DNA of 64,000 nt, taken from contig NZ_SSMX01000054.1 of the NCBI RefSeq assembly GCF_004799515.1, positions 62,001 to 126,000 of the forward strand, read 5' to 3'. Made by a program: the position numbers and the translations under genes. This document shows, in pieces, positions 9,126 through 16,989 of this stretch. The notes below the pieces were generated by a model. The model saw only the letters and a program-made list of their open reading frames with translations. It was not told where the DNA came from and searched no databases. The DNA is from Phenylobacterium sp. (GTDB lineage: Bacteria > Pseudomonadota > Alphaproteobacteria > Caulobacterales > Caulobacteraceae). Position 1 is the stretch's first letter, and each line of letters starts with the position of its first letter.

Positions 9126-9533
9126 TTAGCCGGCCTCGACGGTCATCTGGGTCTGGGTGACCAGGGCCATCAGCTTGCCCTCGGCGCTGGTGATGCGCGT
9201 CTGCCAGACGCTGGAGCGGCGGCCGATGTGCAGAGGCGTGGCCTCGCCGGTCACCACCGAGCCCACCTGAGCGCCGCGCAGGAAGTTGGTCTTGCTCTCC
9301 AGCGTCGTGGTGCGCGCGCCCGGCGGCAGGTTCAGCACCCCGCCGATGGCCCCCAGCGCATCGGCGAAGGCCATGTAGGCGCCGCCATGCAGGATGCCGC
9401 CGGCCGTGCAGAGGTCCTCGCGCACCGTCATGCGCCCGACCACGCGGTCCTTCTCGCGGACCACGATCTCGACCCCCATCAGATCGGAGAACGGCATGCC
9501 GGTGGAGGCGGCTGGGGCGGCGGCTTCGGACAT
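9126..9533 (-). CDS. PaaI-family hotdog thioesterase
   Basis: A 135-residue hotdog-fold protein of the PaaI/YdiI type. Seen are GMPFSDLMGVEIV, the catalytic-helix region CTAGGILHGGAYMAFADALG, and TTLESKTNFLRGA. PaaI-type enzymes hydrolyse aryl- or acyl-CoA thioesters in the cytoplasm. It is the last gene before a 359-base intergenic space that carries the structured repeat at 9578 and is divergent from asd. The substrate is unknown. Confidence 0.88.
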   Translation of the reverse strand: MSEAAAPAASTGMPFSDLMGVEIVVREKDRVVGRMTVREDLCTAGGILHGGAYMAFADALGAIGGVLNLPPGARTTTLESKTNFLRGAQVGSVVTGEATPLHIGRRSSVWQTRITSAEGKLMALVTQTQMTVEAG

Positions 9534-9577
9534 CGATCAGGCTCCCCTCGCGAGCGCATCTCCAGATGCCACCGCGC

Positions 9578-9717
9578 CTTAAATCTCATGGTCGATGCGA
9601 GCCTTGGGGTCTCGGCTTGTCAAGGACGCGCCCTCGGCGCGCCGCGTGGCGGCCGGGCGCAGCCCGGTCCTTGAGAAGCCGAGACCCCAAGGCAAACTGG
9701 CCGCCATGAGAACTAAG
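9578..9717 (+). repeat. structured palindromic element, copy 1 (140 nt)
   Basis: Fills the middle of the gene-free stretch 9534-9892. Outer arms are CTTAAATCTCATGG (9578-9591) and CCATGAGAACTAAG (9704-9717). An asymmetric internal loop follows, TCGATGCGA on the left and AAACTGGCCG on the right. The main stem pairs 9601-9627 with 9667-9693, 27 positions with one mismatch (G against G). On top are three abutting 13-nt hairpins: 9628-9640, 9641-9653 and 9654-9666, each with a 5-bp stem and 3-nt loop. Copies 2 and 3 lie at 36836 and 63793. Similarity continues for about 20 bases to the left (from CATCTCCAG) and 12 to the right. It has no coding sense. It lies between divergent genes, so a role at the asd promoter region cannot be excluded. 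Confidence 0.92.
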
Positions 9718-9733
9718 CCGCAGCCCGCGCGGC

Positions 9734-9808
9734 TCATCCCCAACCGGGATGATAACGAAGGAGGGGCGGTTGCGCCCCGGCCACGCGCGCCCCACTTCAG
9801 CTCCGCTG
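9734..9808. repeat. cluster of small palindromes upstream of asd
   Basis: Directly after copy 1 of the structured element come TCATCCC-CAACC-GGGATGA (9734-9752), GGGGCG-GTTG-CGCCCC (about 9763-9778) and a longer CCCCA...TGGGG pair near 9788-9808. They look like remnants of REP-type intergenic repeats. No promoter could be picked out with confidence in the remaining bases to 9892 apart from the AGGAG ribosome-binding site before asd. Confidence 0.5.
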
Positions 9809-9892
9809 GGGCGTCTGTCAGCATCCATCGCCTTGCTTCGGCCGGCTTGGGGGCGTAACGGAACCGTCCCTTCAAGACTAAGGAGACACCCG

Positions 9893-10924
9893 ATGGGTTA
9901 CCGGGTCGCCGTCGTCGGCGCCACGGGCAACGTGGGCCGCGAAATGCTGAACATCCTCGAGGAAGTGAACTTCCCCGTGGACAAGATTCACGCGATCGCC
10001 TCGCGCAAATCCATCGGCATGGAAGTCAATTTCGGCGACCAGATCGTCCGCTGCGAGGACGTCGAGCAGTTCGACTTCTCACGCGTCGACCTGGTGCTGA
10101 TGAGCGTGTCCGGGACCTTCTCCAAGGAATGGTCGCCGAAGATCGCCGCCGCCGGCCCCATCGTCATCGACAACTCCTCCGCCTGGCGGATGGACCCCGA
10201 TGTGCCGCTGATCGTGCCGGAGGTGAACCCGGACGACGTCGAGTGGGCGAGCCGCAGGAACATCATCGCCAACCCCAACTGCTCCACGGCCCAGCTGGTG
10301 GTGGCGCTGAAGCCGCTGCACGACGCCGCGCGCATCAGGCGGGTGGTGGTCTCGACCTACCAGTCGGTGTCGGGCGCGGGCAAGGAAGGCATGGACGAGC
10401 TGTTCGACCAGACGAAGAACGTCTTCGTCCTGGGCGCGACGCCGCCGAAGACCTTCCCCAAGCAGATCGCCTTCAACGTCATCCCCTTCATCGGCGCCTT
10501 CAAGGACGACGGCTACACCGACGAAGAGCAGAAGATGTGGAACGAGACCCACAAGATCCTCGATCCGGCGATCAAGCTGACGGTGACCTGCGTCCGCGTG
10601 CCGGTGATGGTCGGCCACTCCGAGGCCGTGAACATCGAGTTCGAGACCCCGCTCGACGAGGACGAGGCCCGCGACATCCTGCGCGAGTCGCCGGGCATCC
10701 TGGTGATCGATAAGCGCGAGCCCACCGGCTACATGACGCCGAAAGAGGCCCAGGGCGAGTTCCCGGTCTTCGTCAGCCGCATCCGCAACGACCCGACCGT
10801 CGAGAACGGGCTGAACCTGTGGGTCGTGGCCGACAACCTGCGCAAGGGCGCGGCCCTCAACGCCGTGCAGATCGCCGAACTGCTCCACGCCCGCGGCCTG
10901 ATCCGCCAAAAAGCCCTCGCCTGA
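9893..10924 (+). CDS. asd: aspartate-semialdehyde dehydrogenase
   Basis: NADPH-dependent reduction of aspartyl phosphate to aspartate semialdehyde, the branch point to lysine/diaminopimelate, threonine and methionine. The protein has 343 residues. The Rossmann loop VVGATGNVGR is at residues 7-16 and the catalytic cysteine is C130 in NPNCSTAQL; the later YQSVSGAG and VRVPVMVGHSE (substrate and active-site histidine) are also present. ATG 9893 follows AAGGAG by seven bases; longer in-frame starts upstream run through the palindromic intergenic region and are rejected. rarD follows after four bases. Confidence 0.97.
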   Translation: MGYRVAVVGATGNVGREMLNILEEVNFPVDKIHAIASRKSIGMEVNFGDQIVRCEDVEQFDFSRVDLVLMSVSGTFSKEWSPKIAAAGPIVIDNSSAWRMDPDVPLIVPEVNPDDVEWASRRNIIANPNCSTAQLVVALKPLHDAARIRRVVVSTYQSVSGAGKEGMDELFDQTKNVFVLGATPPKTFPKQIAFNVIPFIGAFKDDGYTDEEQKMWNETHKILDPAIKLTVTCVRVPVMVGHSEAVNIEFETPLDEDEARDILRESPGILVIDKREPTGYMTPKEAQGEFPVFVSRIRNDPTVENGLNLWVVADNLRKGAALNAVQIAELLHARGLIRQKALA

Positions 10925-10928
10925 CGCC

Positions 10929-11858
10929 ATGACACCCGCGGCGCCAGGCGGAGAGTCCCGTCTGGCCCTCGGGGCGGGGATCGTCTGCTACCTGATCTGG
11001 GGGATCGTGCCCCTGGTGTTCCAGGCCATGGGACACCTGGGCATGGCGCCCTGGGAGATCCTCGCCAACCGCACGGTCTGGGCGGTCCCGGTGGCGTGGC
11101 TGTTCGTCCTGGCCGCGCGGCAGGGTGACGAGGTGCTGGCGGCGTTCCGCAATCCGCGGGTGCTGGCGTGGCTGGCGCTGTCGTCGCTGCTCATCGCCGG
11201 CAACTGGTCGATCTACATCTGGGCGGTGAACTCCGGCCGGGTGCTGGAGACGGCGCTGGGCTACTACATCAACCCGCTGATCGGCATGGCGGCCGGCGCG
11301 CTGCTATTCCAGGAGAAGATCGACCGGCTGGGCTATGCGGCCATGGGCCTCGCGGCCCTGGGGGTGGTGGTCCAGGCGGTCGCGGTGGGCGGCCTGCCGA
11401 TCGTGTCCCTGGCGCTGGCCTTGAGTTTCGGCGGCTATGGCATCGTGCGCAAACGCGTCGCCGTTTCCGCCCAGGCCGGGCTCCTGGTGGAGTGCCTGCT
11501 GCTGGCGGGGCCCGGCCTGGCCTATGTGCTGTGGCTTCAGAAGAGCGGTGTGGGCCACCTGGGCGCGAACTGGCCCGCGAGCCTCTGGCTGCTGTCCTGC
11601 GGGCCGTTCACCGCCGTGCCCCTGGTGCTGTTCGCCTGGGCGGCGCGGCGCATTCCGCTGTCGTCGCTGGCCTTCCTGCAGTTCCTGGGTCCCACCACCG
11701 GCTTCGTGGTGGGCGTGTCGGAGGGCGAGGCCTTCACCCCGCTGCGCGCCGCCTCCTTCGGCTTCATCTGGGCCGGCGCGGTGGTGTTCGCCTGGGCCGG
11801 CTGGAAACGCTCGCGGCCGGAACTGAAAGCCACCGCCCTGGTTGAACCCGCGGAATGA
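10929..11858 (+). CDS. rarD: RarD-type EamA transporter
   Basis: A 309-residue integral membrane protein with about ten hydrophobic segments, of the drug/metabolite transporter superfamily (two EamA repeats). GIVCYLIWGIVPLVFQAMGH at the start, ILANRTVWAVPVAW, and NWSIYIWAVNSGRVLETALG followed by YYINPL are typical of RarD (chloramphenicol-sensitivity protein) proteins. It probably exports a small metabolite across the inner membrane. It is four bases behind asd and likely in the same transcript, though a functional link is not established for this family. Confidence 0.88.
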   Translation: MTPAAPGGESRLALGAGIVCYLIWGIVPLVFQAMGHLGMAPWEILANRTVWAVPVAWLFVLAARQGDEVLAAFRNPRVLAWLALSSLLIAGNWSIYIWAVNSGRVLETALGYYINPLIGMAAGALLFQEKIDRLGYAAMGLAALGVVVQAVAVGGLPIVSLALALSFGGYGIVRKRVAVSAQAGLLVECLLLAGPGLAYVLWLQKSGVGHLGANWPASLWLLSCGPFTAVPLVLFAWAARRIPLSSLAFLQFLGPTTGFVVGVSEGEAFTPLRAASFGFIWAGAVVFAWAGWKRSRPELKATALVEPAE

Positions 11859-11878
11859 CCAAAGCTTAATTGGGGTCC

Positions 11879-11903
11879 GGCGACCGCCCGGTCTAAGGTC
11901 GCC
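11879..11903 (+). terminator. stem-loop after rarD
   Basis: GGCGACC (11879-11885) pairs perfectly with GGTCGCC (11897-11903) around an 11-nt loop. It lies just after rarD and before the next start. There is no T-run, so termination is only a possibility. Confidence 0.35.
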
Positions 11904-11925
11904 GCGAAGCTGGAGGCCTTGCGCC

Positions 11926-12276
11926 ATGCAAAGACTGCTCTGCGCCATCGTCGTCCTGAGCGCCTGCGCCGCACCCGCCGCCTGGGCCGCCGCGCCCGCC
12001 TGGACGCCCGCGCCGACCCTGGTCGAGACGATGGACGCCGCCAAGCCACGGCCGCTGCTGATCCTGGGCCCCGCCGACGAGGTCACCGCCAGCGCCCACC
12101 TGGTCTACAGGGCCGACGCCAAGGCCCCGGCCATCGAGGGCCAGCTCGACGTGGTCGAACACGGCGTCCTGGTGGCCGACCCGGCGTGCCGCACGGCGCC
12201 GCAGGACGGGTCCGCGGCCAAGGCCCCGGCGCCGTCCGATCCCCGTCCGCAAGACCCGCGGGTCTCCTGTTCCTGA
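11926..12276 (+). CDS. small secreted protein of unknown function
   Basis: A 116-residue protein beginning with a clear signal peptide (MQRLLCAIVVLSACAAPAAW, then AAA). The mature part is short and has two segments, a compact one around LILGPADEVTASAHLVYRAD and a C-terminal tail rich in Pro, Ala and Asp with two cysteines. No family is recognised. The ATG at 11926 is preceded by GGAGG about nine bases upstream. It lies between rarD and the secreted phosphoesterase fusion, all on the plus strand. Confidence 0.65.
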   Translation: MQRLLCAIVVLSACAAPAAWAAAPAWTPAPTLVETMDAAKPRPLLILGPADEVTASAHLVYRADAKAPAIEGQLDVVEHGVLVADPACRTAPQDGSAAKAPAPSDPRPQDPRVSCS

Positions 12277-12318
12277 CCTGAGGGCCGGGATTTGCGGCGC
12301 TGACGGCGCACCTTCATC

Positions 12319-12337
12319 AAGTCATCGCAAAGTCACG
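12319..12337 (+). promoter_or_regulatory. possible PHO box
   Basis: GTCAT and GTCAC occur as direct repeats 11 bases apart (AAGTCAT CGCAA AGTCACG), the spacing of the PhoB box whose consensus halves are CTGTCAT and CTGTCAC. About ninety bases downstream starts a secreted phosphoesterase-family protein, a class often induced by phosphate starvation. Outside the GTCA cores the match is weak, so this is a candidate only. Confidence 0.35.
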
Positions 12338-12424
12338 GCAGACCAGGGTCCGCCGGACGGGCGTTTGCGAAATCCTCGCCATACGCTCAAGCTCGGCGCC
12401 GCACCCTTACGCCGGAGCCGCCGC

Positions 12425-14950
12425 ATGCATCCTCGCCCCCTCTGGCTCGCGGGCCTCGCTGTCGCGCTCGGCGTCATCGGCCTGGGGGCCGACCCGGCCC
12501 CGAAGCCCCGGCCGATCGGCGAGGCGACGACGGCCTTGCCCGGCGCCCTGCCCGGCGGCGGCTTCGACCTGCCCAACGGCTGGCGGATCACCCCGGCCGG
12601 TAAGCAAGTGGCCGACCTCAACGACCTGGTGCTGAAGATGGTCCCCTCGCCGGATGGCAAGGTGATCGTCGCCGGCCACTCCGGCTACCTGCCGCACGGC
12701 CTCAGCCTGATCGACACCACCACCCACAAGGTGGTGCAGGAGGTGCCGCTGAAGACCACCTGGCTCGGCCTCTCCTGGTCGCCCGACGGCCACACCCTCT
12801 ACGTCTCCGGCGGCAACGCCAACGGCGAGAAGAAGGAGGAGTCGAGCCTCGCGCCGATCTACGCGCTGGCCTACAAGAACGGTCGCCTGGACCCGAAGCC
12901 GGTCGCGACCTTCACCGACAACCTGCCCACCGACCAGACCTGGTGGTCCGGCGTCCACGCTGACCCCAAGCGCGGCCTGGTCTGGGCCGCCAACCGCGGC
13001 ACCTCCATGGCCGCCACCGACGTGGTCGCCTTCGACGCCAAGTCCGGCGCGGTCAAGAAGCGCATCCACGTGGGCGTCAGCCCCTATGAGATGGCGCTGA
13101 GCGCCGACGGCCGGCGGCTGTTCGTCTCCAACTGGGGCGACAAGAGCGTCAGTGTCGCCGACGTCGCCACCCAGAAGGTGATCAAGACCATCCCGGTGGG
13201 CTTCAACCCCAACGACATGGTGCTGGCCGCCGACGGACGGCTGTTCGTCGCCTGCTCCAACGAGAACACGGTCTATGTGATCGACACCCGCACCCTGCAG
13301 GTCATGCAGGTGATCTCCACGGCGCTCTATCCCAAGGCGCCGGAGGGCTCGACCCCCAACGCCCTGGCCCTCGACCGCCAGCGCGGCCTGCTGTTCGTGG
13401 CCAACGCCGACAACGACGACGTGGCCGTGGTCGACATCCACAAGCGCGAGACCAGCAAGGTCCTGGGCTTCATCCCGGCCGGTTGGTACGCCTCGGCGGT
13501 GACGCTCGGCGAAGGCGGCAAGACCCTCTACATCGCCGCCACCAAGGGCGAGGAGGGACATCCGGACCTCAAAGGGCCCACCAGCCCGCTGGCCTCGAAG
13601 TTCTACGGCGACGAGACGGTCAAGACCCTGCAGCGCAGCAGCGTCGAGCGCCTGCCGCTCGCGGGCCTCAAGGCGAAGCTGCCGGGCTGGACCAAGCAGG
13701 TGTTCGCCGACACGCCCTACAACGACAGCCTGCTGGCCGAGGCCCGGCCGCCAGCCACGCCCTCGATCATGCCCAGCAAGGTCGGCGTCGGCTCGCCGAT
13801 CAAGCACATCATCTACATCATCAAGGAAAACCGGACCTACGATCAGGTCTACGGCGACCTGCCGCACACCAACGGCGACCCCCGGCTGGCGATCTTCGGC
13901 CGCCAGATCACCCCCAACCAGCACGCCATGGCCGAGCAGTTCGCCACCTTCGACAACTGCTACGCCGACGGCGACGTGAGCCAGGACGGCCACTCCTGGG
14001 CCAACGCCGCCTACGCCACCGACCAGAACGAGAAGTCCTGGCCGGCCAACTATGGCGGCCACAGCCAGGGTAATAACCGCTCCATGGCCTACATGCCGTC
14101 GTCCGGCTACCTGTGGGACGCCGCCAAGCGCAAGGGCCTGACCTACCGCAGCTATGGCGAGTACGCGACGCGGGCCTCCACCGGCGAGCCGATGTCCAGC
14201 GTGCCGGGCGCCAACGGCCTGGTCGGCCACGTCTCGCCCAACTACCTGCAGAACCGGGTGCGCGACACCGAGAACGCCAAGGTCTTCCTGAGCGAGTTCG
14301 ACGAGTACGAGAAGAACTTCGACTCCAAGGACCCGGAGAAGCGCCTGCCGAACTACATCGTGATGTCCATGCAGGAGAACCACACCCACGGCACCGACCC
14401 GAAGTCGTTCTCGCCGCGGGCCATGGTCGCCAACCAGGACGTGGCGCTGGGCCAGATGCTGGAGCGCCTGACCCACAGCCGCTATTGGCCCGAAATGGCG
14501 GTGTTCATCATGGAGGACGACGCCCAGGACGGCCCCGATCACGTCGACGCCCGGCGCACAGCCTGCCTGGTGATCAGCCCCTATGTGAAGCGCGGGATCG
14601 TCGACTCCACGCTCTACACGACCTCGTCCATGGTGCGCTCGATCGAGCTCCTGCTCGGCATGCCGCCGCTCAGCCAGTACGACGCCGCCGCCACGCCGTT
14701 CTTCGCCGCCTTCGGCACGACGGCGGACCTGACGGGGTTCAAGGGCCTGCCGGCGCAGTACGACGTCAACGAGAAGAACCCGCCCACGGCCTATGGCGCC
14801 CGCGAGAGCGCCCAGATGAACTTCGCCGACGCCGACGAGGCGCCCATGCACCGGCTGAACGAGATCATCTGGAAGAGCGTCAAAGGTCCGGACTCGCCGA
14901 TGCCGCCGCCGGTGCACCGCTACCGCGCCCTGGCCGACGCCGGGAACTAG
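12425..14950 (+). CDS. secreted YncE-type beta-propeller fused to phosphoesterase
   Basis: An 841-residue exported protein. After an N-terminal signal segment (PLWLAGLAVALGVIGLG) come repeated beta-propeller blades of the YncE/40-residue YVTN kind, for example VSPYEMALSADGRRLFVSNW and GFNPNDMVLAADGRLFVAC, to about residue 430. The C-terminal half is a phosphoesterase-family domain (phospholipase C/acid phosphatase-like) starting HIIYIIKENRTYDQVYGDL near residue 460, with GDVSQDGHSWANAAY and FIMEDDAQDGPDHVD as likely metal and active-site segments. ATG 12425 has GGAG seven bases upstream; a TTG at 12365 is in frame but lacks support. A possible PHO box lies upstream. Confidence 0.9.
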   Translation: MHPRPLWLAGLAVALGVIGLGADPAPKPRPIGEATTALPGALPGGGFDLPNGWRITPAGKQVADLNDLVLKMVPSPDGKVIVAGHSGYLPHGLSLIDTTTHKVVQEVPLKTTWLGLSWSPDGHTLYVSGGNANGEKKEESSLAPIYALAYKNGRLDPKPVATFTDNLPTDQTWWSGVHADPKRGLVWAANRGTSMAATDVVAFDAKSGAVKKRIHVGVSPYEMALSADGRRLFVSNWGDKSVSVADVATQKVIKTIPVGFNPNDMVLAADGRLFVACSNENTVYVIDTRTLQVMQVISTALYPKAPEGSTPNALALDRQRGLLFVANADNDDVAVVDIHKRETSKVLGFIPAGWYASAVTLGEGGKTLYIAATKGEEGHPDLKGPTSPLASKFYGDETVKTLQRSSVERLPLAGLKAKLPGWTKQVFADTPYNDSLLAEARPPATPSIMPSKVGVGSPIKHIIYIIKENRTYDQVYGDLPHTNGDPRLAIFGRQITPNQHAMAEQFATFDNCYADGDVSQDGHSWANAAYATDQNEKSWPANYGGHSQGNNRSMAYMPSSGYLWDAAKRKGLTYRSYGEYATRASTGEPMSSVPGANGLVGHVSPNYLQNRVRDTENAKVFLSEFDEYEKNFDSKDPEKRLPNYIVMSMQENHTHGTDPKSFSPRAMVANQDVALGQMLERLTHSRYWPEMAVFIMEDDAQDGPDHVDARRTACLVISPYVKRGIVDSTLYTTSSMVRSIELLLGMPPLSQYDAAATPFFAAFGTTADLTGFKGLPAQYDVNEKNPPTAYGARESAQMNFADADEAPMHRLNEIIWKSVKGPDSPMPPPVHRYRALADAGN

Positions 14951-14959
14951 CCCGGACGG

Positions 14960-16084
14960 TCAGAGCGCCGCGTAGGCCGCCTCGATCAGCCGCCGGGGCC
15001 GATGGTCGCCCAGGAGGTCGGTGGACTGCTTGTTCATGACGTAGGCGCCGGCGAGCTTGCGGTCCGGGTCGGCGAAGGCGCAGGAGCCGCCCCAGCCGGA
15101 GTGGCCGAAGGTCTCATCGCCCGGGCCCCAGGGATGGACGGTCTCGTTGCGCATGAAGCCCGCGCCCCAGCTCATCTCGTAGGGCAGCACCAGGTCCTGG
15201 CCACGGATACGCTGGCGCGCGGCCTCGGCGATCAGGGCCGGCGACAGGATGGTCTCGCCGTCCAGCCAGCCATCGTTGGCCAATGCCCCCATCAGCCGCG
15301 CCAGGGCCAGCGCCGTCGCCTGGCCGGTGGCCGACGGCAGCTCCAGCCGCCGCAGCGCCGCCGCGCCCTGGCCCCCGGGCTGGGCCCAGGGCGTCAGGAA
15401 GGCCGCGCGGGTCGCCTCATTATGGTGGCCGAAGTCGGGCAAGGCGTTCGGCCGCTGCAGCTCCGCCACCCGCCCGAACTCGGAATCCGGGACGCCGATC
15501 CACAGGTCCAGGCCGAAGGGCTCGGCGAGGTCTTCGCGCAGAGCGCGGCCCATGGTCCGTCCCTCGATCCGCCGGAAGATCTCGCCCGCCAGATAGCCGA
15601 AGGTGATCGGGTGGTAGCCGCTGGCGGTCCCCGGCGGCCAGAGCGGCGCCATGGCGGCCAGCTTGGCGCAGATGGCGTCCCAGTCGAACCAAAGCGCTGG
15701 ATCCATCTTGTCCGGGAAGCCGGAGAGGCCCTCCTGGTGCGACATCACCTGCTCGACGGTGATCGCTTCCTTTCCCGCCTGGGCGAACTCCGGCCAGACC
15801 GAGGCCACGGTCTGGGCGTAGTCGAGCTTTCCCGCGTCGACCAGGCGGGCGATCAGCAGGGCGGCGATGGCCTTGCCAGTGGAGAAGATCGGCGTGAGCG
15901 TCGTCTCGTCGAAGGCCCGCGTCCCAGCCCGGTCGGCGTGGCCGCCCCAGATGTCCAGCACCACCTCGCCGGCCTCGACCAGGGTGAAGCGGCAGCCCAG
16001 TTCGTCGCCCGCGGCGAAATTGGCGGCGAAGGCGTCCTTCACGGTCGCGAAACGGGCGGGGGCGAGGCCGGAAATCTCGACCAA
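14960..16084 (-). CDS. serine hydrolase of the beta-lactamase/EstB family
   Basis: A 374-residue class C beta-lactamase-related protein. The catalytic SxxK is S68-T-G-K71 in TPIFSTGKAIAALL and the second-motif tyrosine is in ASGYHPITFGYLAGE. FGHSGWGGS near residue 345 occupies the place of the third motif (HxG). No signal peptide is visible, which fits the cytoplasmic esterase (EstB, carboxylesterase family VIII) branch rather than an antibiotic beta-lactamase. It converges on the phosphoesterase with a nine-base gap. pdxY lies upstream on the same strand, 22 bases away. Confidence 0.88.
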   Translation of the reverse strand: MVEISGLAPARFATVKDAFAANFAAGDELGCRFTLVEAGEVVLDIWGGHADRAGTRAFDETTLTPIFSTGKAIAALLIARLVDAGKLDYAQTVASVWPEFAQAGKEAITVEQVMSHQEGLSGFPDKMDPALWFDWDAICAKLAAMAPLWPPGTASGYHPITFGYLAGEIFRRIEGRTMGRALREDLAEPFGLDLWIGVPDSEFGRVAELQRPNALPDFGHHNEATRAAFLTPWAQPGGQGAAALRRLELPSATGQATALALARLMGALANDGWLDGETILSPALIAEAARQRIRGQDLVLPYEMSWGAGFMRNETVHPWGPGDETFGHSGWGGSCAFADPDRKLAGAYVMNKQSTDLLGDHRPRRLIEAAYAAL

Positions 16085-16106
16085 GGAAGGCTCCTGCTGG
16101 CGGCGG

Positions 16107-16937
16107 TCAGAGCGCCTCTATACGCAAGGCCGCCGTCGGGCGCACCAGCCGCTCGCCCAGCGCCACGATCGGCAGTTCCGGGGCGCGCCAGTCCTGCGCG
16201 GCCTGGGCCGCCTCGCTCGCCGCGCGGGCGGCGCGCTCGGCGGCGGCGCGGGGCGTGAGGCCTTCGACCAGGCCCGCGCCGAAGCTGGCGGCCACCAGGT
16301 CCCCGGTGCCGTTGGGCGCCTGGGCCAGGCGCGGGTGAGCGAACAGGGTGGCGGAGGCCGCCTCGACCAGCAGCAGGCCGATCTCGCCCTCGCCGGCCGG
16401 GGCGGAGGTGATGAGGGCGGGCTTGCCCAGGCGCCGGGCCGCGGCGACCGCAGACTCGATGTCGATGACGTCGCCGCCCGCCAGGAACTCCAGCTCCCAG
16501 AGATTGGGCGTGATCCAGTCGGCCAGGGGGACCAGGCGATGGGCCACCGCATCGGCCACCTCCGGCCTGACGTAGAGCCCCTTGGGCTCGTCGCCCAGGA
16601 TCGGGTCCACCAGCACCACCGGCGCGCGTTCAGAAGCCGCCTTGATGCGGGCGAGCGCCGCGGCGGCGATCTCCACCTGCTCGGCCAGGGAGAAATGGCC
16701 GGTGATCACCAGGTCGACCATGCCGAACAGGGCGTCGGCCTCGACGTCGGCCAGCATGCGGGCGAACAGGTCCGGCGGGGTCGCCTGGCCGCCCGCGCCG
16801 CGCGCCGGATTGCGGCCCAGCATGACGGTGGGGACCAGCACCGGGTCGATCCGGTGGGCGGCCAGCACATATTGCTGGGCGGCGCCGCCGATCCGGCTGG
16901 CGGCCACGAAGGAGGACAGGATCAAAGCCAGGGGCAC
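16107..16937 (-). CDS. pdxY: pyridoxal kinase
   Basis: ATP-dependent phosphorylation of pyridoxal in the B6 salvage pathway; 276 residues, ribokinase fold. The ATP-binding and catalytic loop is PNGTGDLVAASFGAGL with the base D213. VVLVDPILGD (residues 107-116) and DWITPNLWELEFLAG (140-154) match PdxY/PdxK. The N-terminus reads ILSSFVAASRIGGAAQQYVL, where the family has SxVxxGxVGN, so the first loop is somewhat divergent. It lies between the ABC importer genes and the serine hydrolase on the same strand. Confidence 0.9.
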   Translation of the reverse strand: MPLALILSSFVAASRIGGAAQQYVLAAHRIDPVLVPTVMLGRNPARGAGGQATPPDLFARMLADVEADALFGMVDLVITGHFSLAEQVEIAAAALARIKAASERAPVVLVDPILGDEPKGLYVRPEVADAVAHRLVPLADWITPNLWELEFLAGGDVIDIESAVAAARRLGKPALITSAPAGEGEIGLLLVEAASATLFAHPRLAQAPNGTGDLVAASFGAGLVEGLTPRAAAERAARAASEAAQAAQDWRAPELPIVALGERLVRPTAALRIEAL

Positions 16938-16989
16938 GGCGGCTGTTTAAACGGCTTGGCCACAAGCGCCTAATGTCGCCGCTGAAACC

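Noticed and set aside
9595-9858. Small open frames across the structured repeat (for example 9595-9858)
   Set aside because: They run through palindromes, lack ribosome-binding sites, and are not kept in the same frame with the same product in copies 2 and 3.
12407-14917. 836-residue minus-strand open frame over the phosphoesterase fusion
   Set aside because: Antisense shadow with His/Val/Gly-rich low complexity, while the plus strand encodes recognisable domains.
14960-16084. Antibiotic-resistance beta-lactamase
   Set aside because: It has SxxK but no signal peptide, and its HSGWGG segment fits the esterase/DD-peptidase-like branch better than resistance enzymes.
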